From Bacteroidota bacterium (GTDB lineage: Bacteria > Bacteroidota > Bacteroidia > JACCXN01): a stretch of 27,392 nt of DNA. Shown piece by piece: positions 7,730 to 16,168 of the stretch. Where the stretch lies: assembly GCA_013696965.1 (NCBI GenBank), contig JACCXN010000068.1, positions 1 to 27,392 on the forward strand. Reading direction: 5' to 3'. The translations under genes and the position numbers were made by a program. Position 1 is the stretch's first letter. Every line of letters begins with the position of its first letter. The notes below the pieces were generated by a model, which worked only from the letters and a program-made list of their open reading frames with translations, did not search any database and was not told where the DNA came from.

Positions 7730-9145
7730 ATGGATTTCATTGACAACATATTTAACGGAAGGAAAAAGAAAGAAATCTATCAAGCGCGACAAGCTGCCCT
7801 TGATGCTAATTTGGAAAAGACCACTAACGTTCAAGTGCAAAACATTGAACTTCAGGTGAAAAATACTGAGATTCAGAAGTCAGCAATGACAATTGCTTGG
7901 AAGAATCAAGAGCTAAATGAACAACTAACAAAACTTGTTCTTGATAATGAAATAACAAAAAATCTTCTTCTTGAAAGAGAAAATAAAATAAAAGCAAAGC
8001 AAGACGAATTAGATGAAAGACAGAAAGACGTAAGAAGAGAAGAAATTGAAATCACCGCTCGAAAAGCAGAAACAAGAAAGAATGAACAACTTGCTGCAGA
8101 ACAACAAAAGAATCTTGAAGCGGAAACCAAACGAGTTAAAGAAAGAGAATTAGAAGCAGAGAAAGTAAAAACTAAATCGGAAAACGAGAAAGAAAAATAT
8201 CAATCCCTTTATGATGAATTAGAAATAGACAAGGAAAACATCAACACTTTAGAAGAAGCTGCAAGAAGAAAAAACAAGGAAGCCGAAACACAAACAGCAG
8301 CAGCAAACGCAATTTTTGAAAAAGCGAAGGTAATTGATGAAGAAATAAAAGCAAAGGAGACAAAGTTTGAAGAACATCGGGAATCTATTGAAAAATCTTT
8401 AAACGAAAAAATTGCCGAGTATGACAGACGGATTGAGGACTTGAATGCAGTTAAGGGGATTGTTGATGATGTAAAGTTTGATAAAAGTAATGAAGGTAAA
8501 GAAGCTAAAATTGTTGTTAAAGAGGCAATTAGACAAGCAAAAAAAGCCCTTACAGACATTAAAACAAAGTTTGAAGAACTTGACGAAAAGTATTCAAGTG
8601 GAAGTTTTAAGGGTTTTGCTACCCCACTTTCAGAGATTGACAAAAGTTTTGAAGAATTAAAATCACAATACCTTCAAATAAATGAACACTTTTCAAGTGA
8701 AGAAAATTTACCGCCTTCTGTATCCCAATGGCTAGGTAGCATTGAGGAATCAATTAATAATGCTGATAAATACATCAAATCATGGGAATTTTCTGAGGCA
8801 TACAGAAATATTGTTTGGGGTTTATCAACATGTAAGAATTACGTGTTACTTCTAACAATACTTAATGACTTTGCAAATCCAGGAACAGAGGACATTCCAC
8901 AAAACGAAGAAGATGATTTTGAAGATTGGTATGATATACTTGAAGTTGAATCAGATGCTGATGAAAAGGTAATAAAGAAGGCATATCGTGATGCAGCAAA
9001 GAAACATCACCCTGACAAAAACAACGGAGATAAGGAATCAGAAGGAAAGTTCAAAAAAGTTGCTGAAGCATATGAAATTTTAAGCGACCCAGACAAACGG
9101 AAAGCATTTGACGAAAAAAGAAATAATCGTAAACAAAAAAAATAA
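7730..9145 (+). CDS. coiled-coil protein with C-terminal DnaJ (J) domain
   Basis: The 471-residue protein has a long, highly charged Glu/Lys/Gln-rich coiled coil from about residue 15 to 245, a helical region to about 390, and a C-terminal J domain at about 396-466. The J domain has the helix II basic face, the HPD motif at 427-429 and the end motif [17 protein letters not shown] domains stimulate Hsp70 ATPase activity. The Gly/Phe and zinc-finger parts of true DnaJ are absent, so this is a dedicated adaptor and not the housekeeping chaperone. The ATG at 7730 is the first in frame. Only three bases separate it from the vWA gene, so the two are one operon. The coiled coil suggests oligomerisation or a filament-like sensor. 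Confidence 0.85.
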   Translation: MDFIDNIFNGRKKKEIYQARQAALDANLEKTTNVQVQNIELQVKNTEIQKSAMTIAWKNQELNEQLTKLVLDNEITKNLLLERENKIKAKQDELDERQKDVRREEIEITARKAETRKNEQLAAEQQKNLEAETKRVKERELEAEKVKTKSENEKEKYQSLYDELEIDKENINTLEEAARRKNKEAETQTAAANAIFEKAKVIDEEIKAKETKFEEHRESIEKSLNEKIAEYDRRIEDLNAVKGIVDDVKFDKSNEGKEAKIVVKEAIRQAKKALTDIKTKFEELDEKYSSGSFKGFATPLSEIDKSFEELKSQYLQINEHFSSEENLPPSVSQWLGSIEESINNADKYIKSWEFSEAYRNIVWGLSTCKNYVLLLTILNDFANPGTEDIPQNEEDDFEDWYDILEVESDADEKVIKKAYRDAAKKHHPDKNNGDKESEGKFKKVAEAYEILSDPDKRKAFDEKRNNRKQKK

Positions 9146-9148
9146 ACT

Positions 9149-10099
9149 ATGAGTGACGATAACAAAAAACTCAATCTACCTGTCATCAAGAAAGGTGGTG
9201 ACTTAGCGAAACAACCAATAAAAAAGGGTGTTTCAACTTTGGATTTGAGCAAAAAAAGTTCAGTGAGTTCAATTTTAATGTCCAAACCTACTTCTATTCA
9301 AAATTCTATATTAAAAGAGGAAGTAGGTTTAGATTTAGTATTGGTTGGTGATTTAACAACATCAATGACTGATTATCATAAACTCTTAAAGGACAAATTT
9401 AAGGTGCTTTGTAAAGAACTATTCTCAATGATTGACAATATGCGAATAGGAATTATTTTTTACTTAGACCATGACAGTCATTTACCATATGTTACAAGAG
9501 TTTCCAAGTTAAGCAAAGACATTGAGCAACTTTATCATTTCATTGAAAGTACCCCTGTTTCACATGATGGCAATAGCACATTTGATGAAGCCGTTGAAGA
9601 TGCTTTTAACGATATAGTGAATATAAATTGGAGGGAAGTAGGTACCCGGTCAGTTGTGCTATTCGGAGATGCACAACCACATGAACCAGAGGAGTGTCCA
9701 AATCGTTTTAGTTACTTCGACTTAACCAAAAAAATGTTTCAAAACAAAATAGTCGTAAATAGTGTTTATTGTGGAAAAGACTATGGCTCTGACGAAGAAT
9801 TGCAAAGATTGGAGAATGTAAATGTTGGTGACTTTTCTCAGAGAATATACAGAATGGGTCATCCCAATTTCTATTCATGGGTAGCTAATATTACAGGTGG
9901 AATGGTTTTGGGAATTAGAAATATAGAAGATTTGGTTGATATCATCAAAGCTTCAGCAGCCAAAGATTCAGGGCATCTTGACGACCTTGAAAAGAAAATG
10001 AAAGCAACTTCACCAAGCAAACTAAAATTAATTGAAGTTGCACGAAAAGCAGAAAAGAGAAGAAAACTTGGTGGTGACGAACGTAAAATGTTGACATGA
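9149..10099 (+). CDS. von Willebrand factor A (vWA) domain protein
   Basis: The 316-residue protein has a disordered, Lys-rich N-terminus (1-58) and a vWA domain from about 60 to 255. The metal-binding MIDAS motif is DLTTS at 68-72 after a hydrophobic strand (LDLVLVG). Later elements include STFDEAVEDAF, VVLFGDAQPH and WVANITGGMVLGIRNIEDLV. The tail is Lys/Arg-rich and helical. Bacterial cytoplasmic vWA proteins usually bind partners through a divalent metal. There is no signal peptide or membrane segment, so the protein should be cytoplasmic. It lies between the J-domain gene (3-base gap) and the putAbiC gene (43-base gap). A scaffold or sensor role is inferred. Confidence 0.85.
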   Translation: MSDDNKKLNLPVIKKGGDLAKQPIKKGVSTLDLSKKSSVSSILMSKPTSIQNSILKEEVGLDLVLVGDLTTSMTDYHKLLKDKFKVLCKELFSMIDNMRIGIIFYLDHDSHLPYVTRVSKLSKDIEQLYHFIESTPVSHDGNSTFDEAVEDAFNDIVNINWREVGTRSVVLFGDAQPHEPEECPNRFSYFDLTKKMFQNKIVVNSVYCGKDYGSDEELQRLENVNVGDFSQRIYRMGHPNFYSWVANITGGMVLGIRNIEDLVDIIKASAAKDSGHLDDLEKKMKATSPSKLKLIEVARKAEKRRKLGGDERKMLT

Positions 10100-10142
10100 T
10101 ACGAACAAAAATGGCAGCAGCCATAGCACCTACTTAATAATA

Positions 10143-11990
10143 GTGGTTCAGTATTTAAATCAAGCTTTGTCCTTCTCCAAAGTTTGTGCTATCTACAAGA
10201 CACGCCAATTAAATCAAGTAAAAAAGACTAATAATTTGACCAGAAAAGAACTATACAATGAGCTTAAAGCTACGATAATTATTGCATCTGTAATTAGTGC
10301 ATTATTTTTTGTGATTTACTTATTTAAGAATGAGAAAATCCAAAATATTGTTTTTATTTCATTTGCTGTCTACTTACCAATCGCAGTATTACTTGTAGTA
10401 ATTAATTCTAGTTTAAAGAACAAGTATTTTGGCATATTAACATCAATCATTAGCTATCCCCTCGGGATCGTATATGCTATTTTAACTGTCATAATTCCAT
10501 TTTGGACATTGCCATTGCATTTAATGATATATTTCGCAATCGCCTTTTTAGTTCCCGAATTATTTTTTAAAATCCTTAACTATTTTGAATTACTGGTCTT
10601 TGTAAATATCCAAACAATTACCTATTTAAAAATCACTTCAACAGTATTCATATGTGTAATATTAAATCCATTATTAAGAGACATAGTATATAGAATATCA
10701 CCAGCAAGAATTAAGTCGTCCGAAAAGCTAAAGCCCTATGAACTTGACAAATTAACAGACTATGTTCTTTCAATAGATAATGTTAGGTTCTTAGTATATG
10801 GAGCATATGTAATTGCTTTGCTAGTGATAAATTACTTTAATCTACAAGGCAAAAGCCTTAATAGTGCAAATGAAATTGACAAAGCTGTTTTACAATCATT
10901 TGTTACATTTATTGCATTTGACAGAACGGTAGCTTTAATGAAACAGTTGAATTTCAGGCCATCAGGCTTATTAAATAAAATTTATCAATCAATATTAAAC
11001 AAAATGAATACAGAAGCAGGTATCGAAACAAAAAACAATAAAATAATGGCAGCAAACCAAAATTATGAAAATTACCAACAACCAAACTGGTGGTCAAAAA
11101 ACTGGGTAGAGTTTACAACCATAGTTGGTGGTCTGATTGCAATCAATCTTATATTCATTGCAAAAGTTTACAGAGTATCTGAAACTGTTAATCCTGAGAC
11201 AGCTGGACAGCTTGGGAACTTTGTTGGTGGTTACATTGGGACAATTTTTGCTTTAATAGGCGTTGTATTTCTATACTCCACATTAAAGAACCAACGGGAG
11301 ACTTCACAAGTGGAAAAATTTGAAAACAAATATTTCGAACTCATTAAGTTACAGCGTGACAACGTTTCTGAAATAGGTATTGGAGAAGATTTCGGGAGAA
11401 AAATATTTGTGATTTTAATTAGAGAGTTTCGCGCAATTCTTCAATTAACAAGTAAAATAGCACTACGAACAAACCAATCATTCTCGCAAGAGCAAGTTTT
11501 CATAATATCTTATTATGCTTTGTTCTTTGGAGTTGGACCAAATTCATCAAGGTTGTTAAAGGAAGCATTAAAGGATCAGGATAAAACATTTGTTGATGAG
11601 TTTGATGAAGCTTTAAAGTCGGATATTGAACAAAAGAAAGCAAAAACCGATAAAAACCTAAAGTTTAGACCGTTTGGAGGACATCAGTCAAGGCTTGGAC
11701 ATTACTACAGACATCTTTATCAAACAGTTTCTTACGTAAATAATCAATCTTTTAGTTTGGACAAATACGAATATGTGAAAAACATTCGAGCACAACTCAC
11801 AACCCATGAACAAGCACTTTTATATATCAATAGCTTGACACCACTTGGAAGTGATTGGTGGAAAGACAATTTGATAGTAAACTATCGAATTGTTCAAAAT
11901 ATACCTTCAGGTTTTTTTGACAAAGACACTGAAATTGATTTGCCTTCTTACTTCCCAAAAGACTATTTTGAATGGCAAAAGACAAATTAA
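10143..11990 (+). CDS. membrane protein with C-terminal putAbiC-type abortive infection domain
   Basis: The 615-residue frame opens at GTG 10143; no early ATG is available, and TTG starts further in (before TRKELYNEL) are possible. Residues about 35-235 hold several hydrophobic helices. Two more membrane helices lie at about 318-340 and 355-378. The C-terminal part has the hallmarks of the putative phage abortive infection family (putAbiC): STLKNQRE after the last helix, FENKYFELIKLQ, GGHQSRLGHYYRHLYQ at 512-527, and IRAQLTTHEQALLYINSL. Ordinary members have only the last two helices and this domain, so the extra N-terminal membrane block is unusual. The position suggests that the J-domain and vWA proteins control a membrane effector. 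Confidence 0.8.
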   Translation: MVQYLNQALSFSKVCAIYKTRQLNQVKKTNNLTRKELYNELKATIIIASVISALFFVIYLFKNEKIQNIVFISFAVYLPIAVLLVVINSSLKNKYFGILTSIISYPLGIVYAILTVIIPFWTLPLHLMIYFAIAFLVPELFFKILNYFELLVFVNIQTITYLKITSTVFICVILNPLLRDIVYRISPARIKSSEKLKPYELDKLTDYVLSIDNVRFLVYGAYVIALLVINYFNLQGKSLNSANEIDKAVLQSFVTFIAFDRTVALMKQLNFRPSGLLNKIYQSILNKMNTEAGIETKNNKIMAANQNYENYQQPNWWSKNWVEFTTIVGGLIAINLIFIAKVYRVSETVNPETAGQLGNFVGGYIGTIFALIGVVFLYSTLKNQRETSQVEKFENKYFELIKLQRDNVSEIGIGEDFGRKIFVILIREFRAILQLTSKIALRTNQSFSQEQVFIISYYALFFGVGPNSSRLLKEALKDQDKTFVDEFDEALKSDIEQKKAKTDKNLKFRPFGGHQSRLGHYYRHLYQTVSYVNNQSFSLDKYEYVKNIRAQLTTHEQALLYINSLTPLGSDWWKDNLIVNYRIVQNIPSGFFDKDTEIDLPSYFPKDYFEWQKTN

Positions 11991-12189
11991 AAGGACAATA
12001 GTGCGCTGGATAAATCCAGATTCTAACTGAACATTTGCAAATACGAGCCGCACCTACAGCACATTGCCTTTTGCCTTAATTACACAGACCTGACTTACCT
12101 TTGCAAAAGTCAGAGAGCTGTTTTTTACTGCCCTCAGTTTCCGGAGCTAAGACAAACTAAGATTACTATAAAAGAGAAGAATGAAAAAA

Positions 12190-12657
12190 CTATAATTTTA
12201 AATAATGTAAAATTCTCTTTATGCATTCATCTTGATTTTTATGTACCTCTTTTTCCCAAAAACGAAAAACTATATAACCCATAGATCTCAGAACATCTTC
12301 GTTTTGTTTGTCCCTTTGCATATTCCTTTCGATTTTTGGAATCCAAAATTCTTTATTTGTTTTAATTTTTTTTTTCTTTTCTTCCCAGTTATAACCATGC
12401 CAGAATTCACCATCTATAAAAATTGCCAACTTGTATTTTTTTATGGAAATATCCGGTTTTCCAGGTAAGCTATTTTCATTAACTCTATATCGAATGCCTT
12501 TTGAAAATAGAGCTTTACGAAAAGCAATTTCGGGTTTAGTTCCTTTGCTTTTAATTTTTGACATTAATTGGCTCCTGTCCTTTGTAGTATAGAATCCATT
12601 TTCCTTTTTGAACCTAGGCACTTTAATATCTTTAGAATTAGAATCTTTACTTATCAT
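12190..12657 (-). CDS. vsr: Vsr-like very short patch repair endonuclease
   Basis: The 155-residue protein matches the Vsr family: DRSQLMSKIKSKGTKPEIAFR, then LPGKPDISIKKYKLAIF, FWHG, and a KIERNMQRD helix. Vsr nicks beside T:G mismatches that arise when 5-methylcytosine deaminates, so it usually accompanies a C5 methyltransferase, as here. The catalytic-type Asp69 (GKPD) and His87 (FWH) are present. The position of the first His of the E. coli HGCFWH motif is Asp82 (DGEFWH). The gene diverges from the DUF6471/methyltransferase pair with 268 bases between. It ends in TAG, showing that TAG is a normal stop here. Confidence 0.85.
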   Translation of the reverse strand: MISKDSNSKDIKVPRFKKENGFYTTKDRSQLMSKIKSKGTKPEIAFRKALFSKGIRYRVNENSLPGKPDISIKKYKLAIFIDGEFWHGYNWEEKKKKIKTNKEFWIPKIERNMQRDKQNEDVLRSMGYIVFRFWEKEVHKNQDECIKRILHYLKL

Positions 12658-12925
12658 AGTATTTTTAACAACAATAAATTATAAAATTAATAAGATTGTA
12701 AACATAGAATAGATAAGAATATTACCAATAAGAAATTGAAAAACTAATTTTATCAACATTTAGAATCCCAAAAATGGAAATAAAGTAAACAAATTTGGTC
12801 TTTTTAGGATCATTTTGTTGCAAATCAATCAATAAACCCCTTAAACACGATATTTTTATTAATGTCATGATTTTTGCATAAATGATAATTAAAATCTATT
12901 ATTGTAAAATATAAAATTATCAATT

Positions 12926-13210
12926 ATGGTTAATTGGAATGATAAAGTTAAACGATTGCTTAAGTCAGAATTAATTAAAAGAGGAATATCGAATACTACA
13001 CTGGCTTTGATGTTGAGAGAAATTGGAGTTGAAGAAACAAAGGGTAGTATTGATAGCAAAATAAGTAGAGGAAGCTTTAGTGCTTGTTTCTTTTTGCAAT
13101 GCTTATCAGTTATTGGATGTAGCAAAATTGAAGTTGAAGAGTATGAAAACAATGTTCTTATTGCTGCTGATACAAATGTTGAATACAAAATAGCTAATAA
13201 TGAAAAATAA
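12926..13210 (+). CDS. DUF6471-type small protein beside the methyltransferase
   Basis: The 94-residue protein begins with a Trp-Lys-rich helix (MVNWNDKVKRLLKSEL) and continues LIKRGISNTTLALML, GVEETKGSIDSKISRGSFSA and CFFLQCLSVIG. This fits my memory of DUF6471, a short domain often found beside DNA methyltransferases. The helix-turn-helix-like order (SNTTLALML...SIDSKISRG) would suit a DNA-binding controller of the restriction-modification genes, but that is inference. Its end overlaps the methyltransferase start by 11 bases, implying coupled translation. The 268-base divergent region toward vsr is very A/T-rich, and I see no clear operator. Confidence 0.75.
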   Translation: MVNWNDKVKRLLKSELIKRGISNTTLALMLREIGVEETKGSIDSKISRGSFSACFFLQCLSVIGCSKIEVEEYENNVLIAADTNVEYKIANNEK

Positions 13211-14561
13211 AACTATAAAATTTATTGACTTGTTCTCTGGGCTCGGGGGAATAAGGCTGGGCTTTGAAAATGCTTTTAAAACTAAAGGATTTAAGACAGA
13301 ATGTGTAATGACTTCTGAAATAAAACCTCATGCAATTGAAACATTAAATAAAAATTTTGAACACGGTTATTTTGTTGGCGATATTTTTAAAGTCGAAAAT
13401 GAATCAATTCCTGATTTTGATTTTTTATTAGGTGGTTTTCCATGCCAACCTTTTAGTGCTGGAGGCAAACGTCAAGGATTTCTTGACACCCGTGGTACTT
13501 TGTTTTTTGAAATAGAAAGAATCTTAAGAGATAAAAAACCTTATGGTTTTATTTTAGAAAATGTTGAGGGATTGGTAAAACATGATTTGGAAAACAAGAA
13601 GGACAAAACAGGAAGAACTTTAGCAACAATTATAGATAAACTAGAAAATGATTTAGGATACAAAGTTTCTTGGAAAATTTTTGATTCAATTGAATTCGGA
13701 TTGCCACAATCTCGAAAACGAATATTTATTGTAGGAACTAGAGAAAATAAAGTTGATTTGGAAGGTAATGATCCCGTATTTAAGACTTTGGATAGTATTT
13801 TAGAAAACGGATTAGAAAACTTGAAATCAAGTTTCGTTGATAAGTTGCTTTCCCATTTTGATATTTGCGATTTACATGGAAAATCTATTAAGGATAAAAG
13901 AGGTGGAAACAACAATATCCATAGCTGGGATATAGGATTGAAAGGGGAAATTACTGAAGAACAAAACTTATTACTAAATAAACTGTTTAAAGAAAGAAGA
14001 AGAAAAAAATGGGCAGAAGAAATCGGAATTGATTGGATGGATGGAATGCCATTAACTTTAAAACAGATTACCACATTTTTTGACTGTAACGTTAATGAAC
14101 TTGAAAAATTATTAAAAGATTTAACTCATAAAGGGTATTTAAAATTTGAATATCCTAAAAAATTAATCAAAGAAGAAACAAAAAGTGGAATAAAGACATA
14201 TAGGGAATATGATATTACAAAACCAAAAGGTTACAATATAGTAACAGGTAAATTAAGTTTTGAAATAAATAAAATTCTAGACCCAAAAGATATTGCCCCG
14301 ACATTGGTTGCTACTGATGTTTCTCGTCTTGTTGTTCCAGATGGGAAAGGGTTAAGAAGATTAACTATTCGAGAAGGACTAAGATTATTTGGATATCCGG
14401 AATGGTATAATATACCAACAAAAGAGTATGATGCTTTCGATTTATTAGGGAATACGGTTGCTGTTCCTGTTGTTGAACATGTAGCTTCAAAAATTGCTGA
14501 ACTTTATCCTAAAAACAAAGCAAATTATTCAACAGTTAATAACACACCTGTATGTTCATGA
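13200..14561 (+). CDS. type II C5-cytosine DNA methyltransferase
   Basis: The 453-residue protein has the ordered motifs of the family: I, FIDLFSGLGGIRLGF (8-22); IV, GGFPCQPFSAGG with catalytic Cys82; VI, ENVEGL; VIII, QSRKRIFIVG; IX, RRLTIREGLRLFGYP; X, NTVAVPVVEHVA. A long target-recognition region with GIDWMDGMPLTL lies between VIII and IX. It transfers a methyl group to C5 of cytosine in a short site. The convergent gene looks like an NgoBV-type endonuclease (GGNNCC specificity), so the same site is plausible but unproven. The start ATG lies inside the end of the DUF6471 gene. The last 37 bases overlap the endonuclease gene tail to tail. Confidence 0.93.
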   Translation: MKNKTIKFIDLFSGLGGIRLGFENAFKTKGFKTECVMTSEIKPHAIETLNKNFEHGYFVGDIFKVENESIPDFDFLLGGFPCQPFSAGGKRQGFLDTRGTLFFEIERILRDKKPYGFILENVEGLVKHDLENKKDKTGRTLATIIDKLENDLGYKVSWKIFDSIEFGLPQSRKRIFIVGTRENKVDLEGNDPVFKTLDSILENGLENLKSSFVDKLLSHFDICDLHGKSIKDKRGGNNNIHSWDIGLKGEITEEQNLLLNKLFKERRRKKWAEEIGIDWMDGMPLTLKQITTFFDCNVNELEKLLKDLTHKGYLKFEYPKKLIKEETKSGIKTYREYDITKPKGYNIVTGKLSFEINKILDPKDIAPTLVATDVSRLVVPDGKGLRRLTIREGLRLFGYPEWYNIPTKEYDAFDLLGNTVAVPVVEHVASKIAELYPKNKANYSTVNNTPVCS

Positions 14562-15211
14562 TAATTTTTAAGTACTTTTTGTAACCAATGTCCATTTGCA
14601 TGTCTTGTTTGAGGGTATTTATACCTGGTTTCATTTAATGCAGCTAAAAATTCCTCTTTAGATGCAAAAGGCTTGAATTTAGTTCTCTCAGAATACCAAG
14701 TTGAAGGACGAAGATTATAAATTACATTTTTCTTTTCTTGAACTTTTATTGGGTATGTTCCACTAGGGCACGCTAATTCCCATATTTTTTTTACCCAAAC
14801 ATCTTTAATTGTAATTACACTCCCCGACATTTGATAAGCAAATATTAAATAATCTGAATCAATTCTATAAGTGTTTTCTAAAAGTGAATTGCAATAGGAA
14901 TCAAAGTTTGCCAAATCAAAACCTGGACCTCGATCCCAGTCAAAAGATTTAACTTCTAATAATCCTTTCTTAAGATTTCCTTTGTTTAAATAAAAATCTG
15001 GAAAAACTTGAGAATTTACATTTTCTTCAAATTCTATATTTTCTTTTTTCATCCAAGCCTTTAACCATTCCTGTAGCAGATTACCTACTGTATCTTTAGT
15101 CTCTACAGAGATTGTTAAATCTTTCAGTGAAAAATTAATTACTGCTTTTTCTCCAATAATTTTATACTCATAAACAAGCTTATGATATAATTCCTGTGCT
15201 GTCAATTTCAT
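14525..15211 (-). CDS. NgoBV-like type II restriction endonuclease
   Basis: I start at the ATG at 15211 (MKLTAQELYHKLVYEYKIIG), giving 228 residues; an upstream in-frame ATG at 15310 would add 33 residues of poor character. Residues 70-90 hold a PD-(D/E)xK nuclease core: VFPDF (Asp72), then LLEVKSF (Glu86, Lys88). The opening and the segment DSDYLIFAY...KKIWEL match what I recall of the NgoBV family, whose prototype cuts GGNNCC. The gene is convergent with the methyltransferase and overlaps it by 37 bases, a compact restriction-modification arrangement. Nuclease fold confidence is high, the NgoBV name moderate, specificity low. Confidence 0.8.
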   Translation of the reverse strand: MKLTAQELYHKLVYEYKIIGEKAVINFSLKDLTISVETKDTVGNLLQEWLKAWMKKENIEFEENVNSQVFPDFYLNKGNLKKGLLEVKSFDWDRGPGFDLANFDSYCNSLLENTYRIDSDYLIFAYQMSGSVITIKDVWVKKIWELACPSGTYPIKVQEKKNVIYNLRPSTWYSERTKFKPFASKEEFLAALNETRYKYPQTRHANGHWLQKVLKNYHEHTGVLLTVE

Positions 15212-15471
15212 AAATACTTTGATCGATAGTTTACAAAGGTATTCAATTTTCATTGTTCTTTTATAAATTAGTGTATTTAAAGCAATTGGCATTAATTTAT
15301 AAAGGAACAATGAAATTTTGATGCAAAATACGGGAGTGATGCATAAAACCTTTCACCACAGGCGTAAGCCCTTCACAATTCCCGCCCCCTTTCTCACAAA
15401 TACCACAAATGTTATTTGTCAATAATCATTACTTGTATATTCTATTATCTTTAAAAAATCCTATGTTTGTG

Positions 15472-15479
15472 AAATTATG
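15472..15479 (+). promoter_or_regulatory. TATGTTTG, candidate -7 box of the HEPN/GmrSD operon
   Basis: TATGTTTG matches the Bacteroidota TAnnTTTG element 53 bases before the ATG at 15532. The 10-mer CTATGTTTGT is repeated exactly at 18051-18060 before the second methyltransferase. No well-spaced -33 element is evident. Confidence 0.35.
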
Positions 15480-15531
15480 AAAATTATTGGGAATGATTTG
15501 AATAACCCTGAACATCACTAAGACATAATTT

Positions 15532-16125
15532 ATGGACAGCTTAATAAGAATTACAAAAAATATCACGTTTGAGGATTTAAGGACAGGACGAAAATCACCT
15601 ATCGATGTTTATGAAGAACAAATGATCAGTTGGCTATTTAGACCTTTAGAACAACTAGCGACAGACAAGCAGAATTCATTTGAAAATGGCTATTCAATGT
15701 TAGGACTTGAACTTCTATTCTTTGAACCTCACGGGAAATATTTGTCTGGAGATACTATTGATAAAAGTGGTGAGTGTTTTAGGTACGGATTAGATCCTTT
15801 CTTGAATTATTTAGAACAAAATAATTTTATTGATAGCGAGGTATTACAAAAACTCAAGGCTACTAATTTTTATAAAATTTCTCGCTGTGGTATTTTTCAT
15901 GATATGACCATTAAATCAGGTTTATTAATTGATAGTATTCATTGTGGAGGTGAAAAAGTGTTTTATAATAGTCCGGTTAACAATGGCCTACTGATAAGTC
16001 CGTGGAATTTTCTTGCCGCGGAAAAAAAATACTTTGACAACTATATAACAGAATTAAAGTCTGACCAAACTTCTACAAAATATATAAACTTTGAAACGAC
16101 ATTTAATAATTTATTTAATTACTAA
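15532..16125 (+). CDS. HEPN-like protein of unknown family
   Basis: The 197-residue, mostly helical protein contains FYKISRCGIFHDMTIKSGLL, with Arg118 and His123 forming an R-x4-H motif as in HEPN nucleases. The setting (a helix with the motif, then small residues) also fits HEPN-like proteins. I do not recognise a named family, and only this one motif supports the call. There is no signal peptide or membrane segment. It is followed after 43 bases by the GmrSD-type gene in the same direction, so it is probably its partner or a second effector in one operon. If it is a HEPN RNase, mutation of Arg118 or His123 should abolish toxicity. Confidence 0.6.
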   Translation: MDSLIRITKNITFEDLRTGRKSPIDVYEEQMISWLFRPLEQLATDKQNSFENGYSMLGLELLFFEPHGKYLSGDTIDKSGECFRYGLDPFLNYLEQNNFIDSEVLQKLKATNFYKISRCGIFHDMTIKSGLLIDSIHCGGEKVFYNSPVNNGLLISPWNFLAAEKKYFDNYITELKSDQTSTKYINFETTFNNLFNY

Positions 16126-16168
16126 GAAAAAACACGACTACATAAAAGACAATAACAAAAAAAGAAAC

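Noticed and set aside
8209-8643. Long antisense open frame opposite the coiled-coil gene
   Set aside because: Ser/Phe-rich content is the mirror of Glu/Lys-rich codons; the plus strand has the J domain and operon context.
7730-9145. Housekeeping DnaJ
   Set aside because: The J domain is C-terminal and the Gly/Phe, zinc-finger and substrate-binding regions are absent.
13541-14074. Antisense open frame opposite the methyltransferase
   Set aside because: The plus strand carries all conserved methyltransferase motifs.
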